Numbered from the stretch's first letter, positions 1 to 8,066 are shown. The stretch: 16,289 nucleotides of DNA from Firmicutes bacterium UBA5227 (GCA_002409285.1 DHUT01000031.1:1-16289); one strand, 5' to 3'. Translations and numbers: made by a program. The notes: generated from the letters alone by a model not told the origin.

Positions 1-1542
1 ATATATGAGGTAACCAGACTTTCTGTTTCAAAAAGCCTTAAGTTTTTTAACGAATTAAAGCTAAGTCCCATAAATCAGGTCATCGGAGAACAGATAATAA
101 AAGAAATAATATCAAGGCTACAGTTTTTATCCGATGTAGGTCTTACTTATCTTACACTGGAGAGAAGCGCAAGCACCCTGTCAGGCGGCGAGTCCCAGCG
201 TATCAGGCTTGCAACACAAATAGGCTCAAGTTTGGTGGGAGTATTGTATGTGCTGGATGAACCAAGTATAGGGCTTCACCAGAGAGATAACAGCATGCTG
301 ATTAAAACTCTCAGGAATCTCACTGACCTTGGCAACACGCTCATAGTGGTGGAGCATGATGAAGAAACCATGGAAAATGCGGATTATATTCTGGATATCG
401 GTCCGGGAGCAGGAATTCATGGAGGGGAGGTTGTTGCGGCAGGTACATTTGAAGATATTAAAAATAATATGAACTCAATCACAGGTCAGTATTTAAGCGG
501 AAAGAAGAAGATTGAAGTACCTGAAACAAGAAGAAAAGCCGAACAATTTATTGAAATTAAAGGTGCAAGAGAAAATAACCTGAAAAACCTGGATGTAAAA
601 ATACCTTTAGGCGTATTGTGCTGCGTAACAGGAGTTTCAGGTTCAGGGAAAAGCTCTTTAATAAATGAAATTTTGTCCAAAGGGTTACACCAGAAGCTGT
701 TTAAAAACAGCAACCGTCCCGGAAAGTACGATGAAATGCTTGGTGTGGAAAATATTGATAAGATAATTACCATAGACCAATCCCCCATAGGAAGGACACC
801 AAGGTCAAATCCCGCTACCTATACAGGAGTATTTGACTATATAAGAGATGTATTTTCCATGACCTTAGAGGCAAAAGAAAGAGGCTATAAAAAAGGAAGA
901 TTCAGCTTCAATGTTAAAGGCGGAAGATGTGAAGCATGTCATGGTGACGGCATTTTAAAAATAGAAATGCACTTCCTTCCCGATGTGTATGTGCCATGTG
1001 ATGTATGTAAGGGCAAGAGATATAACAGGGAAACCCTCGAAGTTAAATATAAGGGAAAAAACATTGCAGAAGTACTGGACATGACAATAGATGAAGCACT
1101 GCAATTTTTTGAAAACATTCCTAAGATATATAATAAAATAAAAACCCTTCAGGATGTTGGGCTGGGATATATCAAGCTTGGACAGCCATCTCCTGAACTT
1201 TCCGGCGGAGAAGCCCAGCGGGTTAAGCTTGCATTTGAATTAAGCAAGAGAGGAACAGGCAAAACCTTGTATGTTCTTGACGAACCTACAACAGGACTTC
1301 ACATAGCTGATATACACATGCTGATTGAGGTTCTGAACAAGTTGGTGGAAGCAGGAAATTCCGTTATAGTCATCGAACATAATCTTGATGTTATAAAGAC
1401 GGCAGATTACATTTTAGATCTGGGACCTGAAGGAGGAGACGGAGGAGGAACAATAGTAGCGGAGGGAACTCCTGAGGAAATTGCAAGAGTAAAGAAGTCC
1501 TATACCGGACAATATCTGAAAAAAATTTTGAATAAAAAATAG
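1..1542 (+). CDS. uvrA: UvrA, excinuclease ABC subunit A (partial, 5' end outside window)
   Basis: This is the C-terminal 513 residues of UvrA, the DNA-damage-recognising ATPase of nucleotide excision repair, which works with UvrB and UvrC in the cytoplasm. The frame is open from base 1, so the gene starts upstream; full UvrA is about 940 residues. Visible in order are the first ABC signature LSGGESQR with Walker B VLYVLDEPSIGLH, the second Walker A GVSGSGKSS (near base 635), a zinc finger with CEAC and CDVC pairs (near bases 930-1010), the second signature LSGGEAQR and Walker B LYVLDEPTTGLH, and the end motif IEHNLDVIKTADYILDLGPEGGDGGG. All motifs are intact. No other UvrABC gene is in the window. 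The identification is secure; only the 5' half is missing. Confidence 0.97.
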   Translation: MYEVTRLSVSKSLKFFNELKLSPINQVIGEQIIKEIISRLQFLSDVGLTYLTLERSASTLSGGESQRIRLATQIGSSLVGVLYVLDEPSIGLHQRDNSMLIKTLRNLTDLGNTLIVVEHDEETMENADYILDIGPGAGIHGGEVVAAGTFEDIKNNMNSITGQYLSGKKKIEVPETRRKAEQFIEIKGARENNLKNLDVKIPLGVLCCVTGVSGSGKSSLINEILSKGLHQKLFKNSNRPGKYDEMLGVENIDKIITIDQSPIGRTPRSNPATYTGVFDYIRDVFSMTLEAKERGYKKGRFSFNVKGGRCEACHGDGILKIEMHFLPDVYVPCDVCKGKRYNRETLEVKYKGKNIAEVLDMTIDEALQFFENIPKIYNKIKTLQDVGLGYIKLGQPSPELSGGEAQRVKLAFELSKRGTGKTLYVLDEPTTGLHIADIHMLIEVLNKLVEAGNSVIVIEHNLDVIKTADYILDLGPEGGDGGGTIVAEGTPEEIARVKKSYTGQYLKKILNKK

Positions 1543-1602
1543 TAAAATTGTGTAATGTACCTATATCAGAAACAGGTAACCCATACTGTCTTATAAGTTA
1601 AA

Positions 1603-1626
1603 GCACCAGGAAGGGTGCATTTTATC
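1603..1626 (+). terminator. Weak possible terminator after uvrA
   Basis: GCACC (1603-1607) pairs with GGTGC (1614-1618) across a 6-nt loop and is followed by ATTTTAT. The stem is only 5-6 bp and the T tract is interrupted, so it is a weak candidate. It is the only terminator-like structure seen between uvrA and the transporter promoter region. Confidence 0.3.
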
Positions 1627-1694
1627 ACAGAGCATAGAGAAAGACCTTAGTGAGGTTCAGTTCAATCTATGACATTTTATGCAGTTATAAGCGT

Positions 1695-1723
1695 TTGCAT
1701 GTATATAAAATAAGGTATATAAG
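1695..1723 (+). promoter_or_regulatory. Possible distal housekeeping promoter of the peptide transporter operon
   Basis: TTGCAT (1695-1700) and TATAAG (1718-1723) are separated by 17 nt, matching the sigma-A consensus TTGACA/TATAAT at 4 of 6 and 5 of 6 positions. It lies about 340 bases before the binding-protein gene. The region is AT-rich, so a chance match is possible. The pair at 1735-1763 is the better candidate. Confidence 0.3.
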
Positions 1724-1734
1724 CATTTTCCTGA

Positions 1735-1763
1735 TTGACAAATAGCATGATGTCTGCTATTCT
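1735..1763 (+). promoter_or_regulatory. Likely sigma-A promoter of the peptide transporter operon, with extended -10
   Basis: A perfect TTGACA (1735-1740) is followed after exactly 17 nt by TATTCT (1758-1763), which is preceded by TGC and so has an extended -10 (TGn). Transcription would begin near 1770, giving a leader of about 290 nt before the binding-protein gene. The spacer holds a perfect inverted repeat, annotated separately, suggesting repressor control. Positions and spacing are read directly; activity is inferred. Confidence 0.55.
1741..1761. promoter_or_regulatory. Putative operator: perfect inverted repeat between -35 and -10
   Basis: AATAGCA (1741-1747) and TGCTATT (1755-1761) are perfect reverse complements separated by 7 nt. 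They fill the spacer and overlap the first bases of the -10 of the promoter at 1735-1763. This is a classic place for a dimeric repressor to block RNA polymerase. The regulator is not identifiable; no regulator gene for this operon lies in the window. Confidence 0.45.
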
Positions 1764-1796
1764 TAGAATGGTGAATGTGGTCAGGTTCTTTCTGTA

Positions 1797-1842
1797 ATCA
1801 GAGATGGTCTTTATTTAGTTTATTACAATTTGTTTCTCTGAT
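1797..1842 (+). repeat. Inverted repeat in the operon leader (8-bp arms)
   Basis: ATCAGAGA (1797-1804) is perfectly complementary to TCTCTGAT (1835-1842), with a 30-nt AT-rich loop. It would lie in the 5' leader if transcription starts near 1770. No known riboswitch or T-box signature was recognised. The long loop makes it a moderate structure only. Confidence 0.3.
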
Positions 1843-1884
1843 GTCACTGCTCATTTATCCCTGATTCTGTGCGAGTGATAACAG

Positions 1885-1901
1885 ACAGGAAGGTTTCCTG
1901 T
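1885..1901 (+). repeat. Perfect 17-base hairpin in the operon leader
   Basis: ACAGGAA (1885-1891) and TTCCTGT (1895-1901) are perfect reverse complements around a 3-base GGT loop. No T tract follows, so it is not an intrinsic terminator. It lies about 40 bases before the ribosome binding site of the leader ORF, and could be an RNA stem or a DNA operator. Confidence 0.4.
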
Positions 1902-1953
1902 GAGGTGCTTCATAGGGAATAATATATATATAATATTTGAAGGAGGAAACATT

Positions 1954-2064
1954 TTGAGGAAAACATTATTCCAAATTTTGACGCCTGCGTTCGTAAGCGC
2001 ATGCGGCAGCAACGATGCTGAAGGCATTGTCAATAAAAATATTAGAGGAGGAAGTATACAATGA
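1954..2064 (+). CDS. Small lipoprotein-like leader ORF, possibly a degenerate copy of a binding-protein 5' end
   Basis: This is a 36-codon ORF with a TTG start. An excellent ribosome binding site, AAGGAGG (1940-1946), lies 7 nt upstream. The peptide begins with a basic start (RK), has a short hydrophobic stretch and then a proper lipobox, VSAC followed by GSN. Its TGA stop overlaps the ATG of the downstream binding protein (ATGA), so translation could be coupled, and the downstream ribosome binding site lies inside it. Around the lipobox, bases 1999-2019 match 2124-2144 of the next gene at 16 of 21 positions, and both genes begin with similar RK codons. The hydrophobic region is short and contains a proline. 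It may be a real small lipoprotein, a regulatory leader peptide, or the scar of a partly deleted duplicate. Translation is plausible but unproven. Confidence 0.4.
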   Translation: MRKTLFQILTPAFVSACGSNDAEGIVNKNIRGGSIQ

Positions 2065-4064
2065 GAAAATCTACATTATCCAGAGTTTTAGCACTTACAC
2101 TTTCGGTTATGCTTGTGTTAACCGCATGTGGCGGCAATACTGCTAACAATGAGCCGTCAGGAACAAATGAGACACCGGGGACAACGGAAACTCCGGCGAC
2201 TGAAACAGGTTCTGAACCAATCAAGGATCTGGTAATTTCAAAGGTTTTAACAAGAGAACTTGAAACGTTTAACACTCTTTACAGCCAGAGGGCAGAGGAC
2301 AGTGAAAATCTGACAAATCTTGTGGATCCGCTTCTTGAAGTAGATACTTATGGCAAGCTTGTGCCTGCAATAGCAAAAGAGTGGGGAACAGAAGATGGTG
2401 GGCTTAATTGGACATTTAAACTTCGTGACGATGTAAAATGGGTTGATATAAATGGCAATGAAAAAGCAAACACCACAGCTTGGGACTTTGCAACAGGTCT
2501 TGAATGGATAATGAATTTCCATAAAAATGATTCTAACAATACATCCATGCCTATTGAAATGATAAAGGGTGCAGAGGAATATTACGAATATACAAAGGCT
2601 CTTTCTCCTGAAGAAGGTAAGGCTCTTACTGCCGGAGAAGGCTCTAAATTTTTAGAGATGGTTGGTATTGAGATTCCTGATGATTATACAGTTATTTATC
2701 ACTGTATAACAGAAAAACCTTATTTTGACACAGTAGCAACTTACAATTGTCTATATCCAATGGCTCAGGCAATGGTTGACGAATTAGGCGGAGTTGATGG
2801 TGTTACAGCCATGAATAATGAAAATATGTGGTATAACGGCGCATATACAATGACCTCATACATTCAGGGAAATGAAAAGATATTTACAAAGAATCCTTTG
2901 TACTGGGATAAAGAATGTGATTTATTTGATACAGTAACCATTAAGATGGTAGATTCCAATGATGTTGCTTTCCAGCTTTACCAGTCAGGAGAACTTGATT
3001 ATGTTATACTTACAGAGAGCAATGTAAAGACAATAAACGAAAATCCAAACCACGAATTCCACGATTACCTGGTTCCTGACGTTCCATCCAAGTATTCATA
3101 TCAGTTCCACTTCAATTTCCAAAAGAACAAAGAAGATGGTACTCCGGATACAAACTGGAATACGGCAATTGCCAATACAGCTTTCAGAAAAGCATGGTAC
3201 TATGGTCTTGACCTGAAAGAATACTATAAGAGAACAAATCCAATCACACCAATGGTTTGTGAAAATAATTTCTATACTATGAAAGGGCTTGTATATAATT
3301 CAAAGGGCACTGAATATACTGAGCTTGTAAGGCAGCAGTTAGGTTTACCTGAACAAAACGGTGAAAATATGGTAAGACTTGACAAAGCTAAATTTGAAGA
3401 ATACAAGAAACAGGCTATGGATGAACTTACTGCTCTTGGCGTAACTTTCCCGGTAGAAGTAGACCATTATATTTCTGCTTCCAGCCAGACTGCTCTTGAC
3501 AGTGCCAATGTTCTTAAACAGGCAATGTCAAATACTCTTGGAGATGATTTTGTTAAATTAAATATTAAGACTTATGTTTCCAGCTTAAACAAGGAAGTTA
3601 TAACACCGAAGCTTCAATCTATCGCACTTAACGGATGGGGTGCAGACTATGGTGATCCGCAGAACTACCTCGGACAAGAAACGTACGGAAATGATAATGC
3701 TTATTATTCTGGACATTATTCAAATATAAACTTTATGACCGAAGACACAGAAGCAACTAAAGACCTTCTTGCAGCTTATAGGGAATATACAAGATTAGTT
3801 GAAGAAGCTGATGCGATTACAACAGACCTTGATGCACGTTATGATGCATATGCTAAAGCTGAAGCATATATGCTTGACAATGTGCTTATTCTCCCATTAA
3901 ATTACAGTATTGGATGGTCTTTATCAAAGGTTGACGTTACAAGCAGAATGGACGCTATGTTCGGTATTCAGAACGAAAAGATTAAAAACTGGAGAACTAA
4001 TAAAGACGGATACACTACAGAACAGGCAGAAAAACTTGAAGCAGAATATGAGGCAGGTAAGTAA
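2061..4064 (+). CDS. oppA: Oligopeptide ABC transporter substrate-binding lipoprotein (OppA/AmiA type)
   Basis: This 667-residue extracytoplasmic solute-binding protein (SBP_bac_5 family) captures peptides outside the cell and delivers them to the permeases encoded next. Residues 1-22 form a lipoprotein signal peptide (MRKS, hydrophobic core, LTA) with lipid-anchor Cys23 followed by GGN. A Thr/Glu/Pro-rich flexible linker runs to about residue 50. The mature protein shows the family pattern near its start, L(V)PAIAKEWG...GLNWTFKLRDDVKW, then TTAWDF. It is longer than enteric OppA (about 540 residues) and close to streptococcal AmiA-type proteins, in line with the Ami-like ATPases downstream. 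Ribosome binding site AGGAGG (2046-2051) is 9 nt before the ATG. The gene heads a five-gene operon, 6 bases before the first permease. The ligand is inferred to be oligopeptides; its exact range cannot be read. Confidence 0.9.
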   Translation: MRKSTLSRVLALTLSVMLVLTACGGNTANNEPSGTNETPGTTETPATETGSEPIKDLVISKVLTRELETFNTLYSQRAEDSENLTNLVDPLLEVDTYGKLVPAIAKEWGTEDGGLNWTFKLRDDVKWVDINGNEKANTTAWDFATGLEWIMNFHKNDSNNTSMPIEMIKGAEEYYEYTKALSPEEGKALTAGEGSKFLEMVGIEIPDDYTVIYHCITEKPYFDTVATYNCLYPMAQAMVDELGGVDGVTAMNNENMWYNGAYTMTSYIQGNEKIFTKNPLYWDKECDLFDTVTIKMVDSNDVAFQLYQSGELDYVILTESNVKTINENPNHEFHDYLVPDVPSKYSYQFHFNFQKNKEDGTPDTNWNTAIANTAFRKAWYYGLDLKEYYKRTNPITPMVCENNFYTMKGLVYNSKGTEYTELVRQQLGLPEQNGENMVRLDKAKFEEYKKQAMDELTALGVTFPVEVDHYISASSQTALDSANVLKQAMSNTLGDDFVKLNIKTYVSSLNKEVITPKLQSIALNGWGADYGDPQNYLGQETYGNDNAYYSGHYSNINFMTEDTEATKDLLAAYREYTRLVEEADAITTDLDARYDAYAKAEAYMLDNVLILPLNYSIGWSLSKVDVTSRMDAMFGIQNEKIKNWRTNKDGYTTEQAEKLEAEYEAGK

Positions 4065-4070
4065 AAGAAT

Positions 4071-5021
4071 ATGTTTAAATATACAGTAAAAAGGCTGGCA
4101 CAGTCCTTCATAACAGTATTTATTGTAGTGACTTTAGTCTTCCTGCTAATGAGGATGTTGCCAACCGATTATTATTTCACGGAAGAACAGCTGATGAAAT
4201 TCACAGAGCAACAGAAAAATGATCAGCTTTTGGCGGCAGGACTTCTTGATCCTGTCCCTGAACAGCTATTACGTTTCTATGGGCAATTACTTCGTCTTGA
4301 TTTTGGTGAGTCGCGAAGGATTCAAAACGGTGTTCCGGTTGTTAAAGTTATTGGAACTAAATTTGAAATTTCCATGAAAATGGGACTAACCTCCCTTGGA
4401 ATCGCAGTGGTTATAGGTATTGTAATGGGCATTATACAGGCTCAGTATAAAAATAGAATTCCTGACCATTTAGGTACGGCATATACGATTTTTGTAAATG
4501 CCGTTCCGCCTTTGGTTTCTTATTCTCTGGTATTGATATTCGGCTCGCGGGTTTTAGGCTTGCCATCCATTTATTCATCCAGAAACCCAGGCCCATCAAG
4601 CATTCTACCTATTGTATGTCTCGCCATGCTTTCTATAGCATGGTGGGCGCTGTGGACCAGAAGATACATGATTGATGAAATTAACAAGGATTATATAAAG
4701 CTTGCCCGAATAAAGGGCTTGCCTACCAAAAAAATTATGAGAAAGCATGTACTGAGAAATGCTTTTGTACCTCTTGCTCAGTACCTGCCTGCTTCCATAC
4801 TTACAACAGTGGGAGGCTCCCTGCTTGTTGAAAGATTCTTCTCTGTTCCGGGTATGGGCCCTTTGTTAACAGATTCTATACACCGTTATGATTTAAACGT
4901 TGTACAGACTCTTGTAATTATGTATTCCGTTTTGAGTATACTGGGCGTGTTCCTGGGGGATGTGCTCATGATAGTTGTTGACCCAAGAATTACACTTACA
5001 AACAAGGGAGGTACGAGATAA
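4071..5021 (+). CDS. oppB: Peptide ABC transporter permease, OppB/DppB type
   Basis: This 316-residue integral membrane subunit forms half of the translocation channel of the peptide importer. The first membrane helix (about residues 10-30) is followed by an extracellular segment with GQLLRLDFGES, typical of OppB/DppB. Further helices follow near 102-122, 138-155, 177-193, 240-256 and 280-303. The cytoplasmic coupling loop (EAA motif) is DYIKLARIKGLPTKKIMRKHVLRNA, which docks on the ATPases. The C-terminal hallmarks VERFFSVPGMGPLL and VVDPRI are present. It is short next to streptococcal AmiC (about 500 residues), so the large extracellular insert of that subfamily is absent. No strong ribosome binding site precedes the ATG and the gap to oppA is 6 bases, so translation is probably coupled. 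Its stop overlaps the next start by one base (TAATG). Confidence 0.92.
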   Translation: MFKYTVKRLAQSFITVFIVVTLVFLLMRMLPTDYYFTEEQLMKFTEQQKNDQLLAAGLLDPVPEQLLRFYGQLLRLDFGESRRIQNGVPVVKVIGTKFEISMKMGLTSLGIAVVIGIVMGIIQAQYKNRIPDHLGTAYTIFVNAVPPLVSYSLVLIFGSRVLGLPSIYSSRNPGPSSILPIVCLAMLSIAWWALWTRRYMIDEINKDYIKLARIKGLPTKKIMRKHVLRNAFVPLAQYLPASILTTVGGSLLVERFFSVPGMGPLLTDSIHRYDLNVVQTLVIMYSVLSILGVFLGDVLMIVVDPRITLTNKGGTR

Positions 5022-5971
5022 TGAAAGATCAGAACAATACACAAAATGATATCCTTGAAAGTGAAGATGATCTTTTCAGATTCGTTGAGTATTCTCCTGA
5101 AGCTGCTGAAATGACAGGGTATTCGGATTATTCCTACTGGAAGTCTGTTTTTCAGAACTTCGTTAAGAAAAAATCGGCGGTAGTGCTTACAATTATATTT
5201 ATTTTGATGGTTATTTTTTCTTTTGTTGCACTGGCAATAGGAAAATATGACTATAAAACTCTTGAAACGAACAGCTCACAATCTTTTATAAGTCCTGATT
5301 CTGAATACTGGTTCGGTACGGACAATATAGGCCGTGACTACTGGTGCCAGGTGTGGTATGCTTCCCAGACATCTATAAAGCTTGCGTTTATAGTTGCAGT
5401 GGGGGAATGTCTTTTAGGTATTACCATAGGCTGTGTCTGGGGATATGTTCGTAAACTTGACGGTTTTTTTACCGAGCTTTACAACCTTATAAACAATGTA
5501 CCTATGATTATATATATGACACTGATTGCTTTACTGATTGGGCAAAGCTTTAAAATAATGGCAATTTCTCTTATTTGTTTCGATTGGCTTGTTATGGCAA
5601 GAAATGTCAGGAACCTTGTTATTATATATCGAGATAGGGAATACAACCTTGCTTCAAGAACATTAGGTACACCTGTACACCGAGTTTTGATTAAAAATAT
5701 TTTGCCACAGCTTATAAGCGTTATTATTTTAAGGCTGGCATTGTCAATTCCGGGTACCATAACTATGGAGACTACGCTGTCATATCTGGGGCTGGGTCTT
5801 GATATTAATACGCCTTCTTTGGGTATTCTGCTTAGAAATGCGCGAAGCTACTTCCTGGATTATCCGTACTTACTGATTTTCCCGGCGGTTATCGTATCTA
5901 TCATTACAGTAACTTTCTACTTGATAGGCAACGCATTTTCTGATGCTTCAGACCCAAGAAATCACGTATAG
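5021..5971 (+). CDS. oppC: Peptide ABC transporter permease, OppC/DppC type
   Basis: This 316-residue protein is the second channel-forming permease of the importer. A soluble N-terminal tail of about 50 residues precedes the first helix (near 54-73). Then comes the family motif WFGTDNIGRDYW in the extracellular segment (about 105-115), followed by helices near 128-146, 160-176, 179-196 and 280-308. The coupling loop is DREYNLASRTLGTPVHRVLIKNILPQ. The pattern TMETTLSYLGLGLDINTPSLG followed by a terminal DASDPR is diagnostic of OppC/DppC. The ATG overlaps the oppB stop by one base, indicating translational coupling. It is expected to pair with OppB and the two ATPases in the cytoplasmic membrane. 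Nothing is missing or truncated. Confidence 0.93.
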   Translation: MKDQNNTQNDILESEDDLFRFVEYSPEAAEMTGYSDYSYWKSVFQNFVKKKSAVVLTIIFILMVIFSFVALAIGKYDYKTLETNSSQSFISPDSEYWFGTDNIGRDYWCQVWYASQTSIKLAFIVAVGECLLGITIGCVWGYVRKLDGFFTELYNLINNVPMIIYMTLIALLIGQSFKIMAISLICFDWLVMARNVRNLVIIYRDREYNLASRTLGTPVHRVLIKNILPQLISVIILRLALSIPGTITMETTLSYLGLGLDINTPSLGILLRNARSYFLDYPYLLIFPAVIVSIITVTFYLIGNAFSDASDPRNHV

Positions 5972-5990
5972 GAACAGGAGGAAAACATAA

Positions 5991-7034
5991 ATGGCAAAAG
6001 AAGAATGTATTTTATCAGCTAAGGATGTGGAAATCCAGTTCAGCTTACGTGGCCGCAGATTAACAGCTATAAGAAAGTGTTCATTGGATTTATATGAAGG
6101 TGAGACACTGGCAATTGTTGGAGAATCAGGCTCCGGAAAATCTGTATTTACAAAAGCATTTGTTGGAATGCTTGATTCAAACGGAAGCATTACCAACGGC
6201 TCAATTATGTATGACGGAGTGGATATTTCAAAGTATAAAACCGAAAAGGAATGGCTTAGAATCAGAGGTAAAAAAATTGCAATGGTTATGCAGGATCCCA
6301 TGACTTCTTTAAATCCTCTTAAGAAGATTGGTGTTCAGATTCAGGAATCTATTGAACTGCATCAGGGCTTAAAAGGTGAGGAAGCCAAGGCAGAAGCCAT
6401 TGAAATGCTTAAAAAAGTAGGTATACCCGATCCGGAACACCGCTTTAATCAGTATCCTCATGAATTTTCAGGAGGAATGAGACAGCGTGTTGTTATAGCG
6501 ATTGCCGTTGCATGCAAACCGCAGATTCTTATCTGTGATGAGCCTACAACTGCACTGGACGTTACAATTCAGGCACAGATCCTGGACTTGATCCGGAATC
6601 TGCAGCGTGAACTTAAAATGACAATTATTTATATCACCCATGACCTTGGGGTTGTTGCCAATGTGGCAGACCGTGTTGCTGTCATGTATGCAGGTCAGAT
6701 AGTAGAATATGGGCTTGTAAATGAAATTTTCTATGATGCATGGCATCCGTATACCTGGGCGCTCTTATCGTCCCTTCCGCAGCTTGGGGTTAAAGGTGAG
6801 GAGCTTCCTTCCATAGAAGGAACACCGCCGAATTTATTTAATGTAATTAAAGGAGACGCCTTTGCACCTCGTAATAAGCAAGCACTGGCGATTGACTTTG
6901 CTAAAGAACCGCCATTTTTCAGTATTTCTGAAACTCACAAGGCAAAAACCTGGTACCTGGATCCACGCTCTCCTAAAATCGAGCAGCCGGAAACAATTCG
7001 CCGTATGCGTGAGAGATTAAGGAAGAGAGGTTAG
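5991..7034 (+). CDS. oppD: Peptide ABC transporter ATPase, OppD/AmiE type
   Basis: This 347-residue cytoplasmic ATPase powers peptide import together with OppF. Walker A GESGSGKS lies at residues 44-51, the Q-loop Gln at 101, signature FSGGMRQR at 159-166, Walker B ILICDEP at 179-185 with catalytic Glu184, and the switch His at 217. The C-terminal extension contains HPYTWALLSSLPQL and IEGTPPNL, typical of OppD/DppD. It lacks the cysteine-rich CRFHPRC-like segment of enteric OppD and instead has GDAFAPRNKQALAIDF and SETHKAKTWYLD, which I recognise from the streptococcal AmiE/OppD branch. Ribosome binding site AGGAGG (5976-5981) is 9 nt before the ATG. It sits 19 bases after oppC and 4 bases before oppF in the same operon. 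Confidence 0.94.
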   Translation: MAKEECILSAKDVEIQFSLRGRRLTAIRKCSLDLYEGETLAIVGESGSGKSVFTKAFVGMLDSNGSITNGSIMYDGVDISKYKTEKEWLRIRGKKIAMVMQDPMTSLNPLKKIGVQIQESIELHQGLKGEEAKAEAIEMLKKVGIPDPEHRFNQYPHEFSGGMRQRVVIAIAVACKPQILICDEPTTALDVTIQAQILDLIRNLQRELKMTIIYITHDLGVVANVADRVAVMYAGQIVEYGLVNEIFYDAWHPYTWALLSSLPQLGVKGEELPSIEGTPPNLFNVIKGDAFAPRNKQALAIDFAKEPPFFSISETHKAKTWYLDPRSPKIEQPETIRRMRERLRKRG

Positions 7035-7038
7035 TGGC

Positions 7039-7977
7039 ATGGCAGAAAAGGAAAAATTGATTGAAGTTAAAAATTTAAAGGTTAGCTTTGGAACAGGCAA
7101 GAATGAATTTGTTGCCGTTCAGGATGTTAATTTTGACATCTATAAAGGAGAGACATTTTCTCTTGTAGGTGAATCAGGCTCCGGAAAAACCACTATTGGT
7201 CGTACAATCCTCAGGATTAATCCTGCATCAGACGGAGAAATCTATTTCAAGGGTCAGAAAATCAACGGTAAAATTTCTAAGGAGCTTGATAAAGAGGTTA
7301 TCCGAAAATGCCAGATGATTTTTCAGGATCCCATGGCTTCTCTTAATGAAAGAGCTAAGGTGGACTATATTGTATCAGAGGGACTAATTAATCATCATCT
7401 TTATAAAAATGAAGCTGAACGTGAAGAAAAGGTCCAGAGGGCTTTGCGTGAAGTAGGCCTTCTGCCTGAATTCGCTTCTCGTTTCCCTCATGAGTTCTCA
7501 GGAGGTCAGAGACAGCGTATAGGTATTGCAAGGGCATTGGTTATGGAGCCTGAATTTATAGTTGCAGATGAGCCAATTTCCGCACTGGATGTTTCTATCC
7601 GTGCTCAGGTTCTGAACCTGCTGAATCACTTGAAAATCAACAGAGATCTTACGTACCTGTTTATTTCTCATGATTTATCAGTGGTACGATTTATATCCGA
7701 TAGAATTGCAGTTATTCATAAAGGAAGAATTGTTGAACTTGCAGAGTCTGAAGAATTATTTCTTCATCCGCTGCATCCATATACAAAAGCATTGCTATCT
7801 GCAGTCCCACAGCCTGATCCTGAAATGGAGAAGCAGAAAAAGCTATTTGTTTATAACCCGTCGATTCATGACTATTCAGTGGATAAACCTGTCTGGGAAG
7901 AAATACTTGAAGGTCACTTCATCTATGGCAACCAGAAAGAGCTTGACCAATATAGGCAGGAACTTAAAAAGGCGTAA
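7039..7977 (+). CDS. oppF: Peptide ABC transporter ATPase, OppF/AmiF type
   Basis: This 312-residue cytoplasmic ATPase is the partner of OppD in the peptide importer. It has Walker A GESGSGKT (44-51), Q-loop Gln96, signature FSGGQRQR (153-160), Walker B FIVADEP (173-179) with Glu178, and switch His211. The C-terminal region HPYTKALLSAVPQPDP followed by a VYNPSIHDYSVDKP segment and a GHF...NQKEL tail fits the AmiF branch rather than enteric OppF. The likely ribosome binding site is GAGAGG (7025-7030), 8 nt before the ATG. It is the last gene of the operon: a strong intrinsic terminator begins 38 bases after its stop. All catalytic motifs are intact. Confidence 0.94.
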   Translation: MAEKEKLIEVKNLKVSFGTGKNEFVAVQDVNFDIYKGETFSLVGESGSGKTTIGRTILRINPASDGEIYFKGQKINGKISKELDKEVIRKCQMIFQDPMASLNERAKVDYIVSEGLINHHLYKNEAEREEKVQRALREVGLLPEFASRFPHEFSGGQRQRIGIARALVMEPEFIVADEPISALDVSIRAQVLNLLNHLKINRDLTYLFISHDLSVVRFISDRIAVIHKGRIVELAESEELFLHPLHPYTKALLSAVPQPDPEMEKQKKLFVYNPSIHDYSVDKPVWEEILEGHFIYGNQKELDQYRQELKKA

Positions 7978-8015
7978 TAATGTTTATTTAACAGATTAAT
8001 ATTATTTTAGAACAC

Positions 8016-8056
8016 AAAAAGCAGAAAGAGGTATGTCTTCTTTCTGCTTTTTCAGG
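8016..8056 (+). terminator. Strong intrinsic terminator of the peptide transporter operon
   Basis: A perfect 14-bp stem is formed by AAAAAGCAGAAAGA (8016-8029) and its reverse complement (8039-8052) around a 9-nt loop. The downstream arm ends in five T residues, so it can act as an intrinsic terminator, and the A-run on the other arm would let it work on the minus strand too. It ends only 14 bases before the start codon of the next gene. Confidence 0.85.
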
Positions 8057-8066
8057 AAGGAAGACT

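Noticed and set aside
1885..1901. Hairpin as an intrinsic terminator upstream of oppA
   Set aside because: The stem is perfect, but no T tract follows it.
1543..2060. T-box, SAM or other known riboswitch before the transporter
   Set aside because: The T-box AGGGTGGNACCGCG element and other recognisable consensus motifs are absent; only generic inverted repeats are seen.
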